Positions 1 through 9,344 of a stretch of DNA of 64,000 nt are shown one piece after another. The notes under the pieces were generated by a model. That model was given only the letters and a program-made list of their open reading frames with translations, had not been told where the DNA came from and did no database searches. Numbering within the stretch: position 1 is the first letter of the stretch; every line of letters begins with the position of its first letter. The stretch is from Clostridia bacterium (lineage in GTDB: Bacteria > Bacillota > Clostridia > Christensenellales > Aristaeellaceae), in contig JAFVXE010000034.1 in the NCBI GenBank assembly GCA_017501255.1, positions 1 through 64,000 on the forward strand. Reading direction: 5' to 3'. The position numbers and the translations under genes are program-made.

Positions 1-3000
1 ACTGGTCTGGATGTGTACAAGGCTGGTACGAAGATCACCTACACCGTGGACGAGGTAACCCTCGGTGAGGATGGCAAGTATGTGAGCTATAAGCCCGATG
101 ATTACACGAAGGAGATCACTGGTACTGCGGCTGCCGGCTTCCTGGTAACCAACAAGCATGAGCCTGAAAAGATTACCATCTCCGGTACCAAGACCTGGGA
201 TGACGCAAACGATCAGGATGGTATCCGTCCCACCAGCATCACCATCAACCTGCTGGCCAATGGCACCAAGCTCACCAGCAAGAATGTTACCGCCAACGAC
301 GGTTGGAAGTGGAGCTGGACCGGCCTTGACAAGTACAAGGATGGCAAGGAAATCGAGTACACCATCACTGAGGATGCGGTGAACGGTTACAAGACCGCCA
401 TCAACGGCTATGATGTGGAGAACACGCATAAGCCTGAACTGGTCGAGGTTGTCGGTTCCAAGACCTGGAACGATGCTGATAATCAGGACAAGAAGCGTCC
501 CGAAAGCATCACCATCAACCTGCTGGCTGACGGTGAGAAGATCAACAGCCAGACTATCAAGCCCGATACCAATGGTAACTGGCCCGGCTGGAAGTTCGAG
601 GATCTGCCCAAGTTCAAGGCAGGCAAGGAGATCAACTACACCATCACCGAGAACGCTGTTGCCGGATATACCACCTCGGTTACCGGCTACAATGTAGAGA
701 ACTCCTACAAACCCGGTGTTACCAGTGTGACTGTCTCCAAAACCTGGGATGATGATAATAACCGCGACGGTATCCGTCCCACCAGCATTACCTTCAACCT
801 GCTGGCTGACGGTGAGAAGTTTGGCAGCAAGACCATCACGCCCGATGCCGATGGTAACTGGCCCACTTGCACCTTCGATAACCTGCCCATCAACAAGGTT
901 GGCAAGGTTGGTCAGAAAGTGATCTACACTGTGACCGAAGATGTTGTGGATGGCTATACCGCCACCTTCGAAGACGATGCTGCTACCGGTTATGTATTCA
1001 CCAATACCCATAAGATCACTACCACCAATATCTCCGGCACCAAGACCTGGGATGACGCAAACGATCAGGATGGTATCCGTCCCGAAAGCATCACCATCCG
1101 TCTGCTGGCCAATGGCACTGCCGTTCGCAGCGCAGAAGTGAAGGCTGATGAAAAGGGCGAATGGAAGTACACCTTCACTGATCTGCCCGTCAATGAGAAT
1201 GGCAAGGCAATTACCTATACCATCTCCGAAGATCCCATTACCCTCAGCTCCGAAAAGACCAAGACTGGTTACACGACCACGATCGACGGCTTCAACGTGA
1301 AGAATACTCATGTGCCTGAGACTACGGAAGTGACCGTCACCAAGGATTGGGATGACGCTGACAACCAGGATGGCAAGCGTCCTGAAAGCATCACCATCCG
1401 TCTGTATGCCAATGGCAATGAGGTGGATAGCGAAACCATCTCTGCTGATGCGAATGGCAAGTGGAGCTTTACCTTCACCGATCTGCCCAAGTTTGCAGCC
1501 GGTAAGGAAATTGTCTACACCATCAGTGAAGATGCTGTGGATAAGTACACCACCGAAATCGACGGCTTCAGCGTGACCAACACGCACGTGCCCGAGACCA
1601 CGGAAGTGACTGTCACCAAGACCTGGACCGACGCTGATGACCAGGATGGTTATCGCCCCGATAGCATTATCATCAACCTGTTTGCCAATGGCGAAAAGGT
1701 GAAGAGCGAGACCATCTCCGTTGATACGGAAGGCAATTGGAGCCATACCTTCACCGAGCTGCCCAAGTACGCAGCCGGCAAGGAGATTGCCTACACCATC
1801 ACCGAAGAAGCAGTGGCTGAATACACCACTGTCATCGACGGCTTCAATGTGGAGAACACCCACAAGCCCGAAGTGGTTGAAGTGTCCGGTACCAAGACCT
1901 GGACCGACGCCGACGACCAGGATGGTTATCGTCCCACCTCCATCACCATCAACCTGCTGTCTGACGGCCATGTGGTCAAGACTGCTGTCGTCACTGAGGC
2001 CGATGGCTGGAGCTGGAACTTCACCGAGCTGCCCAAGTATCGTGATCAGGGTGTCGAAATCGTCTACACCATCACCGAAGAAGCAGTGGCTGAATACACC
2101 ACCGACATCGCCGGCTATGATGTGACCAACACCCACGAGCCCGAAGTGGTTGAAGTGTCCGGTACCAAGACCTGGGCCGACGCTGATAACCAGGATGGCA
2201 AGCGTCCTGCCTCCATCACCATCAACCTGCTGGCCGATGGCGTGATCGTCAAGACCGCCACTGTCACCGAGGCCGATGGCTGGAGCTGGAACTTCACCGA
2301 GCTGCCCAAGTATCGCGATCAAGGTATCGAAATCGTCTATACCATCACTGAGGTTGCGGTGGCTGAATACACCACCCAGATCAACGGCTATGATGTGACC
2401 AACACCCACGAGCCCGAACTGATCGAGGTTGCCGGTTCCAAGACCTGGAACGACGCCGACAATCAGGATGGCAAGCGTCCCACCAGCATTGTGATCAAGC
2501 TGATGGATGGCGCTACCGTGGTGAAGGCGCTCACCGTTACCGAGGCTGACGGCTGGAAGTGGAGCTTCACCGACCTGCCCAAGTACCGTCCCGGCGCTGT
2601 AGGCGATGAGATCAAGTACAGCATCGTTGAGGAACTGGATCAGGCCAGTGCTGCTGAATACACCGCCACCGTGGATGGCTACAACATCACCAACAGCTAC
2701 ACTCCCGAAACCGTTCAGATCTCCGGTTCCAAGACCTGGAACGACCTGAACAACAAGTACCTCAAGCGTCCCGATAGCGTGACCATCCGCTTGCTGGCTG
2801 ATGGCACGGAAATCGACCATAAGGTGGTTACCGAGGCCGACAACTGGAGCTGGACCTTCACTGGCTTGCCCAAGTACAAGGCTGGCGAAGTTGGCAAGGA
2901 AGTCGTGTACACCATCACGGAAGATTTGGTTACCGGCTACATCACCACGGTTGAGGACTACAACGTTACCAATGCGATGAACATGGTTGAGTTCATCAAG

Positions 3001-4215
3001 ACCGATGAGCAGACCGGCAAGCGGTTGGCCGGCGCCAAGTTCGCTCTCTACGAGGGCGCTCTGGGCACCTACGATGAAAGCAAGCCCGTCGAAACCTGGG
3101 TATCCGATCTGAATACCAAGATGCTCACCGGCCTGAAGGTTGGTCAGACCTACACCATCGTTGAAACGGAAGCGCCCTCCGGCTACGCCATGATGACGCC
3201 CTTCCAGTTCACCGTGCAGCTGACCGACATCCCCGGCACCTACCGTGCCTTCTCCGTCAGCAACTGCCACGTGTATCGTTTCCGCAAGCTGGATAGCTCC
3301 AACAACGGTCTGGTATACGGCGCCAAGCTGGCTGTGCTGGATGGCAACAATGCTGTTATTGAAAGCTGGGTAACCAGTGATGCCAACGGCGGCTGGCACG
3401 AAATTGCTGATCACCGTCTGGTGGCTGGTAAGGAATACACGCTGGTTGAATTGGAAGCTCCCTTCGGATATGAGCTGGCCGATCCGATCACCTTCTCTGT
3501 GGATGAAGAAAAGGGTATGTTGGTTGTCAACGACAGCTACACTGCCAAGGCAGAAGTGGTCATGTATGACAGCCCCATCCCCGAAGCAACGCCCACGCCC
3601 GAACCCACCACCACCTCCTACAGCGTAACCAAGCGTTGGGAGGATAAGGACAACGTTCTGGGTCTGCGTCCCAGCAGCATCACGGTGCATCTGTACCGGA
3701 AGCTGCGCACCGAGGCGGAGTATCCTGCCGCTGCCTTCATGACGGTTCATATGAACAGCAATGGCAAGAACGTTTGGAACTTCACCTTCGAGGATCTGCC
3801 GCGCCGCAGCGAGGATGGCATCCTGTATGACTACACCATCGTTGAGGAGCCGGTAGAGGGCTATGTGACCTCTTACCTGAACAATGGTAAGACGATCGTG
3901 AACAGCATCCCCGAGGAGGACTTCCCGCCCACGCCTACGCCCACCCTGCCCTATGTGACGCCTACTCCCAGCCCGATGCCTCGCGTGCCTGCCGGCGTGC
4001 AGTTCATCGATGGCGAGTGGATGTACATCGATGAATACGGTATCCCGCTTGGCGGTATCCCGCTGACCGGTGATAACACCAACTTCATCCTGTGGGGTAT
4101 GGCCATTGGCCTGCCGCTGCTGGTTGCCGCTCTGGCTGCTGTGGAAATCCGCCGCCGCAAGAAGCTGCTGGCTGCTGCTGAGCAGGAGGAAGAAGTGGAA
4201 GACTTCGAGGAGTAA
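1..4215 (+). CDS. Cna-B repeat LPXTG-like surface adhesin (5' end outside window)
   Basis: The reading frame is already open at base 1, so the N-terminus lies upstream. The visible ~1404 residues hold ten Cna-B type repeats of about 90 residues, each opening with a K-T/D-W-x-D motif followed by RP and closing with a YTITE-like motif. Two SpaA/prealbumin-like domains follow (roughly residues 1000-1190, from VEFIKTDEQTGKRLAGAKF), then an eleventh Cna-B repeat (VTKRWEDKDN), a Pro/Thr-rich stretch, the sorting-like motif IPLTGD, one membrane helix and RRRKK. Such repeats are known to self-stabilise by Lys-Asn/Asp isopeptide bonds and to act as rigid stalks. Wall attachment by a sortase is inferred; a sortase gene lies immediately downstream. 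An acidic tail (EQEEEVEDFEE) beyond the basic cluster is unusual. The ligand is unknown. Confidence 0.9.
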   Translation, partial: TGLDVYKAGTKITYTVDEVTLGEDGKYVSYKPDDYTKEITGTAAAGFLVTNKHEPEKITISGTKTWDDANDQDGIRPTSITINLLANGTKLTSKNVTANDGWKWSWTGLDKYKDGKEIEYTITEDAVNGYKTAINGYDVENTHKPELVEVVGSKTWNDADNQDKKRPESITINLLADGEKINSQTIKPDTNGNWPGWKFEDLPKFKAGKEINYTITENAVAGYTTSVTGYNVENSYKPGVTSVTVSKTWDDDNNRDGIRPTSITFNLLADGEKFGSKTITPDADGNWPTCTFDNLPINKVGKVGQKVIYTVTEDVVDGYTATFEDDAATGYVFTNTHKITTTNISGTKTWDDANDQDGIRPESITIRLLANGTAVRSAEVKADEKGEWKYTFTDLPVNENGKAITYTISEDPITLSSEKTKTGYTTTIDGFNVKNTHVPETTEVTVTKDWDDADNQDGKRPESITIRLYANGNEVDSETISADANGKWSFTFTDLPKFAAGKEIVYTISEDAVDKYTTEIDGFSVTNTHVPETTEVTVTKTWTDADDQDGYRPDSIIINLFANGEKVKSETISVDTEGNWSHTFTELPKYAAGKEIAYTITEEAVAEYTTVIDGFNVENTHKPEVVEVSGTKTWTDADDQDGYRPTSITINLLSDGHVVKTAVVTEADGWSWNFTELPKYRDQGVEIVYTITEEAVAEYTTDIAGYDVTNTHEPEVVEVSGTKTWADADNQDGKRPASITINLLADGVIVKTATVTEADGWSWNFTELPKYRDQGIEIVYTITEVAVAEYTTQINGYDVTNTHEPELIEVAGSKTWNDADNQDGKRPTSIVIKLMDGATVVKALTVTEADGWKWSFTDLPKYRPGAVGDEIKYSIVEELDQASAAEYTATVDGYNITNSYTPETVQISGSKTWNDLNNKYLKRPDSVTIRLLADGTEIDHKVVTEADNWSWTFTGLPKYKAGEVGKEVVYTITEDLVTGYITTVEDYNVTNAMNMVEFIKTDEQTGKRLAGAKFALYEGALGTYDESKPVETWVSDLNTKMLTGLKVGQTYTIVETEAPSGYAMMTPFQFTVQLTDIPGTYRAFSVSNCHVYRFRKLDSSNNGLVYGAKLAVLDGNNAVIESWVTSDANGGWHEIADHRLVAGKEYTLVELEAPFGYELADPITFSVDEEKGMLVVNDSYTAKAEVVMYDSPIPEATPTPEPTTTSYSVTKRWEDKDNVLGLRPSSITVHLYRKLRTEAEYPAAAFMTVHMNSNGKNVWNFTFEDLPRRSEDGILYDYTIVEEPVEGYVTSYLNNGKTIVNSIPEEDFPPTPTPTLPYVTPTPSPMPRVPAGVQFIDGEWMYIDEYGIPLGGIPLTGDNTNFILWGMAIGLPLLVAALAAVEIRRRKKLLAAAEQEEEVEDFEE
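172..2980 (+). repeat. Ten tandem Cna-B coding repeats
   Basis: About 270-300 nt units repeat ten times inside the adhesin gene. Each begins near a KTW/KDW-encoding stretch. Some neighbouring units are almost identical at nucleotide level, for example around 1880-2100 and 2150-2400, which suggests recent expansion. Such an array is prone to copy-number change and to assembly error. Confidence 0.85.
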
Positions 4216-4254
4216 TCCACGAAACAAATGAATACCCGGTTCGGATGAACCATC

Positions 4255-4285
4255 AGGGGAGTCGCTGAAAAGCGGCTCCCCTTTT
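4255..4285 (+). terminator. Rho-independent terminator of the adhesin gene
   Basis: A 12-bp stem (AGGGGAGTCGCT with AGCGGCTCCCCT, one G-T pair) closes a GAAA tetraloop and is followed by TTTT. It lies 40 nt after the stop codon. Confidence 0.85.
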
Positions 4286-4304
4286 CGTGTGTGGGTGAAG
4301 GTGA

Positions 4305-4390
4305 GGCAGGGGGACGCAGTCCCCCTGCACCCCCTGCTAAAGGGATCATATCCCTTTGGAATCCCGGTTCTGCCGTGCTTTGCACGGCAG
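4305..4390 (-). repeat. Modular hairpin repeat, copy 1 (reverse orientation)
   Basis: Three successive hairpins: a GGCAGGGGGA/TCCCCCTGC stem, an AAAGGGAT/ATCCCTTT stem followed by GGAATCCC, and TGCCGTGC-n3-GCACGGCA. This is the reversed module order compared with copy 2. It is nearly identical to the copy at 35707-35790. The interval between this copy and copy 2 (4391-4508) is AT-rich and I see no gene in it. Confidence 0.75.
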
Positions 4391-4508
4391 GTGGGGATGG
4401 ATAATCTATGTGAATAAAGATTCAATATTTGCTAATTCGATATTGCGAAAGAACAATAAATAATAAATAAAGAACAAATCAAAGAAACAAAACGTCCTAT
4501 ATTCTCCT

Positions 4509-4590
4509 TTGCGCCCATGAAATGGGCGCAAGAAAGGGATTCCAAAGGGCCATTGGCCCTTTGGCGGGGTGCAGGGGCAGCGCCCCTGCC
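4509..4590 (+). repeat. Modular hairpin repeat, copy 2
   Basis: Reference copy in forward orientation. Module A is the palindrome TTGCGCCC-n7-GGGCGCAA. Module B is GGGATTCC followed by an AAAGGGCC/GGCCCTTT stem. Module C is a GTGCAGGGGC/GCCCCTGCC stem. It lies just upstream of the sortase promoter. Confidence 0.8.
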
Positions 4591-4628
4591 TCACTCCCAG
4601 CCATCATCTTTTCTTTTCTGAAAAGGAA

Positions 4629-4637
4629 TGGTATAAT
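4629..4637 (+). promoter_or_regulatory. Extended -10 promoter for the sortase gene
   Basis: TGGTATAAT is a perfect extended -10 (TGnTATAAT), 30 nt upstream of the chosen start. The matching -35 position is weak (T-rich), as expected for extended -10 promoters. Confidence 0.65.
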
Positions 4638-4667
4638 AAAGCAAAGCTGTGCCTGAGGAGGGTGCTT

Positions 4668-6887
4668 ATGGCAAAGAAAACGAAAAAACCAAGCGGCTTT
4701 GGCGGCTTGTATGTGATGATTGCAATCTGTGTTGCGTGTAGTTGTCTGGCTGTTTTTGGCCTGATGGGTAAGTTGGAAACCTATCAGGAAAGCGAGGATA
4801 CTTATGCGGATTTGCAGCAGGCAGCTTTGACCATCGTATCTGAAGAGGAAGCTGCCCAAGAGGCTGCTTCGCCCATGCGTACCATTTCGCCGCAGGAACT
4901 GCTGGCTGCCAAGGAAAGCGGCGAAATGCAGTATTCCAGCGGTGATTCCGATGAACCGGTGCCGTCCTTCAGCCCCACGGGTGAAGTGACGGAAAGGGAG
5001 TCCCAAGGGCCGGAGGAAGAAGAAAACGTGCTGGATGAAGCGCTGGTTTGGATGCTGAAAAACCAGACAGAGGATGAACTGATCACCGACCGTCCCAGAG
5101 CGACCGCCACGCCTGCGCCTTCCCAGACCCCTGCGCCTGCTGCAACGGAAGTTGTTGCGGAAGCAACAGCTGAACCTGTGCAGGAACCAACGGAAGCACC
5201 GCTACCTGATACCGGGTTGCAGACGCTTGCCCCGATGGTGACGGAAGCGCCTGCGGCTGCCAGCGAACCAGTGGTAACACCTCAGGCCACTCCTGCTGCC
5301 ACCGCCGAGGATGGCACGGTTGTGACGATTGAACCCGCCAACACCGATGCAGCAGTGAGCACACCGGCCCCCACCCCCGAACCCACCAATACCCCGGAAC
5401 CAACCCCCACGCCCACCATGACCCCGGTGCCCACCCCCACAGTGCCGCCGTATATTCCCACCAGCGGCATCAGCATGGAGCGGGCGGTGACCATTACCAG
5501 CGCCCGCTATTCGGTGGATTTCGACTATCTGACCACCATCAATGACGAGGTAGTGGGCTGGATTTATCAGGAAGGCACGCCCATTAACTATCCGGTGCTT
5601 CGTGGTGAGGATAATGAATACTACCTGACCCACCTGTTCAATGGTGTGGTCAACTCCTCCGGCTCTGTGTTCATGGACAGCGGCAATTCCGCCGCCTTCA
5701 TTGACAGCGCAACCTATCTGTACGGCCACCACTCCAAAGGCGGCGGTATGTTCGCCACGTTGAGCGAATATCTGGATCCGGCTTATTATGAGGCCCATCC
5801 CCAGTTCCTGCTGGTAACGCCCTTTATGGATTATCAGGTGGATGTGTTTGCCGGTATGGCAACGCTGGTGGAGGACGAGGTAAGCTGGCGGCCCAAGACG
5901 CTGGAAACCGAAGCGGATATGAACGAGTTCCTTGACTTGATTATGTCTCAGAGCTTCATTCAGGCGCCGGAGGATAAGCTGCCCCAGTGGGGCGATAAGC
6001 TGCTGGTGCTGGTCACCTGTACCAACATCCGCAGCGATCAGCGCTACGTGATTTACGGGCGTATGCGGCCCATTGTGTATCAATCCGACGATGAGAGCGT
6101 GAACGCTTCCAAGCAGGAGATGGATCAGCGGCCGACAGAAAACGGCTATGTGACCATCGATGGCGTGGGCACCTTTATGACCTATGCCCAGAACGATGAA
6201 CTCTGGCGCAAGATGCGCTATGAAGCGGGCGGCGTGAACAAGTACCGCAACTTCGGCGATGGCGGCTGCGGCCCCACGGCGGTAGCCATGGCGATTGCCA
6301 ACCTGTGCCCGGTGGAGGAACTGCCCCGCCTGATCGGTTATGCCAATACAGAGGTGGGCTATACCTTCTGCGATTGTTCAGTGAACCGGTATTTCTGCAA
6401 CCATAAGCACGCCCAGTATCAGCTGAGACGGGGCGAGGAATTCCTGCGGTATATGCCGCTGGCGGTTGCCAATTTTGCCACCGGCAATAATATCTGGGAG
6501 ATCAAGTCCCGCAGTGCCAACAGCGGCACCAATATGCGCTTCCTGGAAAAGATCTGCGCCATTTATGGAATCCGTGTCAGCGTTATTGAGGATGTGGATG
6601 AGCTGATCCGGCGCATGGAGGAAGAAAAGGTGGACGGCATCAAGCGCATGGCCATCAGCTGCGCCATCAAGGGCAGCCCCTTTACCAAGAATGGTCATTT
6701 CGTGCTGATCTGCGGGCTGGATGATGAGTATCTGTACTTCCTTGACCCGCTGCGGCGGGATGACTACAGCGATTGCGATCGCAAGGGCTATGCGGAGGTG
6801 CTGGCGCCGGGCGTGGTGCGCATCAGCCGGGAAAACGCCCATGATTGCAATCTGATCCCCTTCTACCTGTTGGAAAAGGTACAGTAA
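4668..6887 (+). CDS. Class B sortase fused to a C39-like cysteine peptidase
   Basis: 739 residues; start chosen at ATG 4668 behind GAGGAGG. Order: short basic N-terminus, one membrane helix (~residues 11-33), an acidic then long Pro/Thr/Ala/Glu-rich linker to ~residue 265, a class B sortase domain (~270-470), and a papain-like C39_2-type domain (~500-739). Visible sortase residues are His354 or His355 in YGHHSKGGGMF, Cys451 in LVTCTN and Arg459 in DQRY. The second domain shows Cys534 in GDGGCGPTAVAM, His677 in KNGHFVLICG and Asp693 in FLDP, a complete Cys-His-Asp triad. A single-pass, outward-facing membrane enzyme is inferred. The upstream adhesin is the obvious candidate substrate. The C39 part could trim precursors, cleave peptidoglycan peptides or process the sortase itself. 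The two assignments are strong; the purpose of the fusion is unknown. Confidence 0.9.
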   Translation: MAKKTKKPSGFGGLYVMIAICVACSCLAVFGLMGKLETYQESEDTYADLQQAALTIVSEEEAAQEAASPMRTISPQELLAAKESGEMQYSSGDSDEPVPSFSPTGEVTERESQGPEEEENVLDEALVWMLKNQTEDELITDRPRATATPAPSQTPAPAATEVVAEATAEPVQEPTEAPLPDTGLQTLAPMVTEAPAAASEPVVTPQATPAATAEDGTVVTIEPANTDAAVSTPAPTPEPTNTPEPTPTPTMTPVPTPTVPPYIPTSGISMERAVTITSARYSVDFDYLTTINDEVVGWIYQEGTPINYPVLRGEDNEYYLTHLFNGVVNSSGSVFMDSGNSAAFIDSATYLYGHHSKGGGMFATLSEYLDPAYYEAHPQFLLVTPFMDYQVDVFAGMATLVEDEVSWRPKTLETEADMNEFLDLIMSQSFIQAPEDKLPQWGDKLLVLVTCTNIRSDQRYVIYGRMRPIVYQSDDESVNASKQEMDQRPTENGYVTIDGVGTFMTYAQNDELWRKMRYEAGGVNKYRNFGDGGCGPTAVAMAIANLCPVEELPRLIGYANTEVGYTFCDCSVNRYFCNHKHAQYQLRRGEEFLRYMPLAVANFATGNNIWEIKSRSANSGTNMRFLEKICAIYGIRVSVIEDVDELIRRMEEEKVDGIKRMAISCAIKGSPFTKNGHFVLICGLDDEYLYFLDPLRRDDYSDCDRKGYAEVLAPGVVRISRENAHDCNLIPFYLLEKVQ

Positions 6888-6901
6888 CAAAGGAGAAACC
6901 A

Positions 6902-9238
6902 ATGGAAGCAATGATTGGTCTGAGCCAGCGGGATGTGGATGAGCGCATCCGGGCTGGTTTGAGCAATGAAATGCCAAAGACCAAAGACGGCGGCGTAGGA
7001 ATCATCCTGCGCCGCAATCTGTTGACGTTGTTCAATTTGCTCAATGTGCTCATGGCATTGGCCCTGATTTTGGTGGGCAGTTACCGCAACCTGCTGTTCA
7101 TGGGTGTGGTGATTTCCAATGCGCTGATCGGTACTGTGCAGGAATGGAGGGCTAAGCGCACCCATGACCGGCTGGTGCTGCTCAGCGAAGGCAAAGTGAC
7201 CGCCATCCGGGATGGACAGCGGGTACAGCTGGCATCCTCCCGGCTGGTTCAGGATGATGTGGTGATTCTGAGCCGGGGCGATCAGGTACCAGCAGATGCC
7301 AAGGTGCTGGAAGGCACGGCTTCGCTGGATGAATCCCTGTTGACTGGCGAGAGCGCATCGGTGGGCAAAACCACGGGGGATACGCTGTATTCCGGCAGCT
7401 TTGTGAAAAGCGGGCGGATGGTGGCGCAGCTGACCGCCGTTGGGGCAGCCAGCTATGCCGGCAAATTGCAGCTTTCCGCCCGGAAGGTGAAGCATGGCAA
7501 AAGCCGCCTGATGGGCGATCTGCAAAAGCTCATCCGGGTGGTGACGGTGATTTTGCTGCCGGTGGGAGCGCTGCTGTTCTGGAAGCAATACGGCGTTTTG
7601 CGGCTTTCTTTGGAGGACAGTGTGACCAAAACAGTGGCATCCGTGCTGGGCATGATTCCGGAAGGGTTGATGCTGCTGACCTCCGTTGCGCTGGCAGCGG
7701 GCGTGGTAACCCTCGGCCGGAAGGATACCCTGGTCAACGAGCTGTATGGTATCGAGACCCTTGCCCGGACAGATGTAATCTGCATGGACAAAACGGGTAC
7801 GTTAACCGGCGGCGCTATGCAGCTGGAAGAGATTCTTCCCTTTGAAGGCTGGACGGAAGCGCAGATCCGCCAGCGGCTGTACGGTCTGCTCAGCGCTTTG
7901 CCGTCCGATTCGCCCACCAATGCTGCCCTTGCGGAGGCCATCGGTGCAGAAGATGCTGATCGTGCATTGGAAGTGATCCCCTTTTCCAGTGAACGGAAAT
8001 GGTCTGCTGCCAGACTGGCAACGCTGGGTACGGTCGTAATGGGTGCGCCGGAGCGTTTGTGCAGCGGTCAGTGGCTGGATGCGGCACAGGCAGAGGCGGC
8101 CAAGGGGTTGCGGGTGCTGGCTGTGCTCACTGGCGATGGGTGGCCCTCGCCGGAGACGGAAATTCCAGAAGATTTGCAGCCCATGGCGCTGGTCACCCTC
8201 AGCGATTCCCTACGCCCCCAGGTGCAGGAAACTATCCGCTATTTTGACGGGCAGGATGTGCGCCTGTTGGTGATTTCCGGCGACAGCCCGGTAACCGTCG
8301 CCCGTGTGGCAGCGGATGCCGGTCTGCCGGATGCGGAGAAAGCCGTGGATTTGTCGGCGATTCCGGGAGAAAAGGATTATACCGCCCTGAGCCGTGACTA
8401 TACGGTGTTCGGTCGGGTATCCCCGGAGGATAAGTGCGGTTTGGTACGGGCTTTGCAGGCGGATGGTCACAGCGTTGCCATGATTGGCGACGGTGTGAAT
8501 GATATTCCCGCCCTGAAAGCAGCGGATTGTTCCATTGCCATGGCCGGGGGCAGCGATGCCGCCAGCCGGGTGGCGCAGATGACCCTGATGGGCGGCGGTT
8601 TTGAGGCCATGCCCCAGATTCTTTTGGAAGGCAGGCGGGTGATCAATAACATCACTCGGGCAGCGGCACTGTTTCTGGTGAAGAATATTTTCTCCCTGCT
8701 GTTGTCGCTGGCCATGCTGGCGCTGCCGTTTGCCTATCCCTTCGCCCCCATTCAGCTGACGCTGATTTCCACCCTGACGGTGGGCTTCCCCTCCTTTGTG
8801 CTGGCATTGCAGCCCAACAAGGAACGGGTTCGGGGCAGTTTTCTGCGCAATGTGATTGCCCGGGCACTGCCCGGGGGATTGTGCGTATCGCTGCTGTCGG
8901 TGGGCATTATGCTGCTGAGCAAGCCCCTTGGTTATGGAGAGGATGTGTGCGCCACCCTGTGCACGCTGGCAGGGGCTATTTCCGGCTTTGTCACCCTGTA
9001 CCTGACCTGTCGCCCGCTGGATGGCATCCGTACTGGTTTATTGGCGGTGGTGGCGGCGGGACTGACAGGCGCAGTGCTGCTTTTTCCCCAAGTGTTCTAT
9101 CTGGTGCCGCTGGATCGGATACAGCGGTTTGTGCTGGCTGGATGCGCCGTATTGTGCGTGCCGTTGCAGGTGGGGCTGGGCGCTTTGATCCGTGGGTTTC
9201 GCAAGGAACAGACCGGCAGAACAGCGGTACAGGGCTGA
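6902..9238 (+). CDS. Cation-transporting P-type ATPase, CtpE-like
   Basis: 778 residues; ATG 6902 with AAAGGAG eight bases upstream, 14 nt after the sortase-fusion stop, so probably co-transcribed. Visible P-ATPase signatures are LLTGES (actuator domain), DKTGTLT with the phosphorylated Asp296, and GDGVNDIPALKAADCSIAMA in the hinge. The membrane motif IPEGLMLLTS and the following LVNELYGIETLAR resemble the CtpE group, reported to move Ca2+ in mycobacteria; there is no CPx metal motif and no N-terminal metal-binding domain. About eight to ten membrane helices are expected. Substrate (Ca2+ or Mg2+ more likely than heavy metals) is inferred from family resemblance only. Confidence 0.88.
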   Translation: MEAMIGLSQRDVDERIRAGLSNEMPKTKDGGVGIILRRNLLTLFNLLNVLMALALILVGSYRNLLFMGVVISNALIGTVQEWRAKRTHDRLVLLSEGKVTAIRDGQRVQLASSRLVQDDVVILSRGDQVPADAKVLEGTASLDESLLTGESASVGKTTGDTLYSGSFVKSGRMVAQLTAVGAASYAGKLQLSARKVKHGKSRLMGDLQKLIRVVTVILLPVGALLFWKQYGVLRLSLEDSVTKTVASVLGMIPEGLMLLTSVALAAGVVTLGRKDTLVNELYGIETLARTDVICMDKTGTLTGGAMQLEEILPFEGWTEAQIRQRLYGLLSALPSDSPTNAALAEAIGAEDADRALEVIPFSSERKWSAARLATLGTVVMGAPERLCSGQWLDAAQAEAAKGLRVLAVLTGDGWPSPETEIPEDLQPMALVTLSDSLRPQVQETIRYFDGQDVRLLVISGDSPVTVARVAADAGLPDAEKAVDLSAIPGEKDYTALSRDYTVFGRVSPEDKCGLVRALQADGHSVAMIGDGVNDIPALKAADCSIAMAGGSDAASRVAQMTLMGGGFEAMPQILLEGRRVINNITRAAALFLVKNIFSLLLSLAMLALPFAYPFAPIQLTLISTLTVGFPSFVLALQPNKERVRGSFLRNVIARALPGGLCVSLLSVGIMLLSKPLGYGEDVCATLCTLAGAISGFVTLYLTCRPLDGIRTGLLAVVAAGLTGAVLLFPQVFYLVPLDRIQRFVLAGCAVLCVPLQVGLGALIRGFRKEQTGRTAVQG

Positions 9239-9290
9239 CCAGTCAAGCCAAGCAACGCAATGATTCCATCAATCAAATCAAGAATAAACA

Positions 9291-9338
9291 AAGCGGAGCT
9301 GTTGCAATCACAAGGATGCAGCAGCTCCGCTTCTTTTT
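9291..9338 (+). terminator. Terminator after the P-type ATPase
   Basis: A 15-bp stem (AAGCGGAGCTGTTGC with GCAGCAGCTCCGCTT) with a 12-nt loop is followed by CTTTTT. It sits between convergent genes and may also act on the opposite strand. Confidence 0.85.
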
Positions 9339-9344
9339 GATGGT

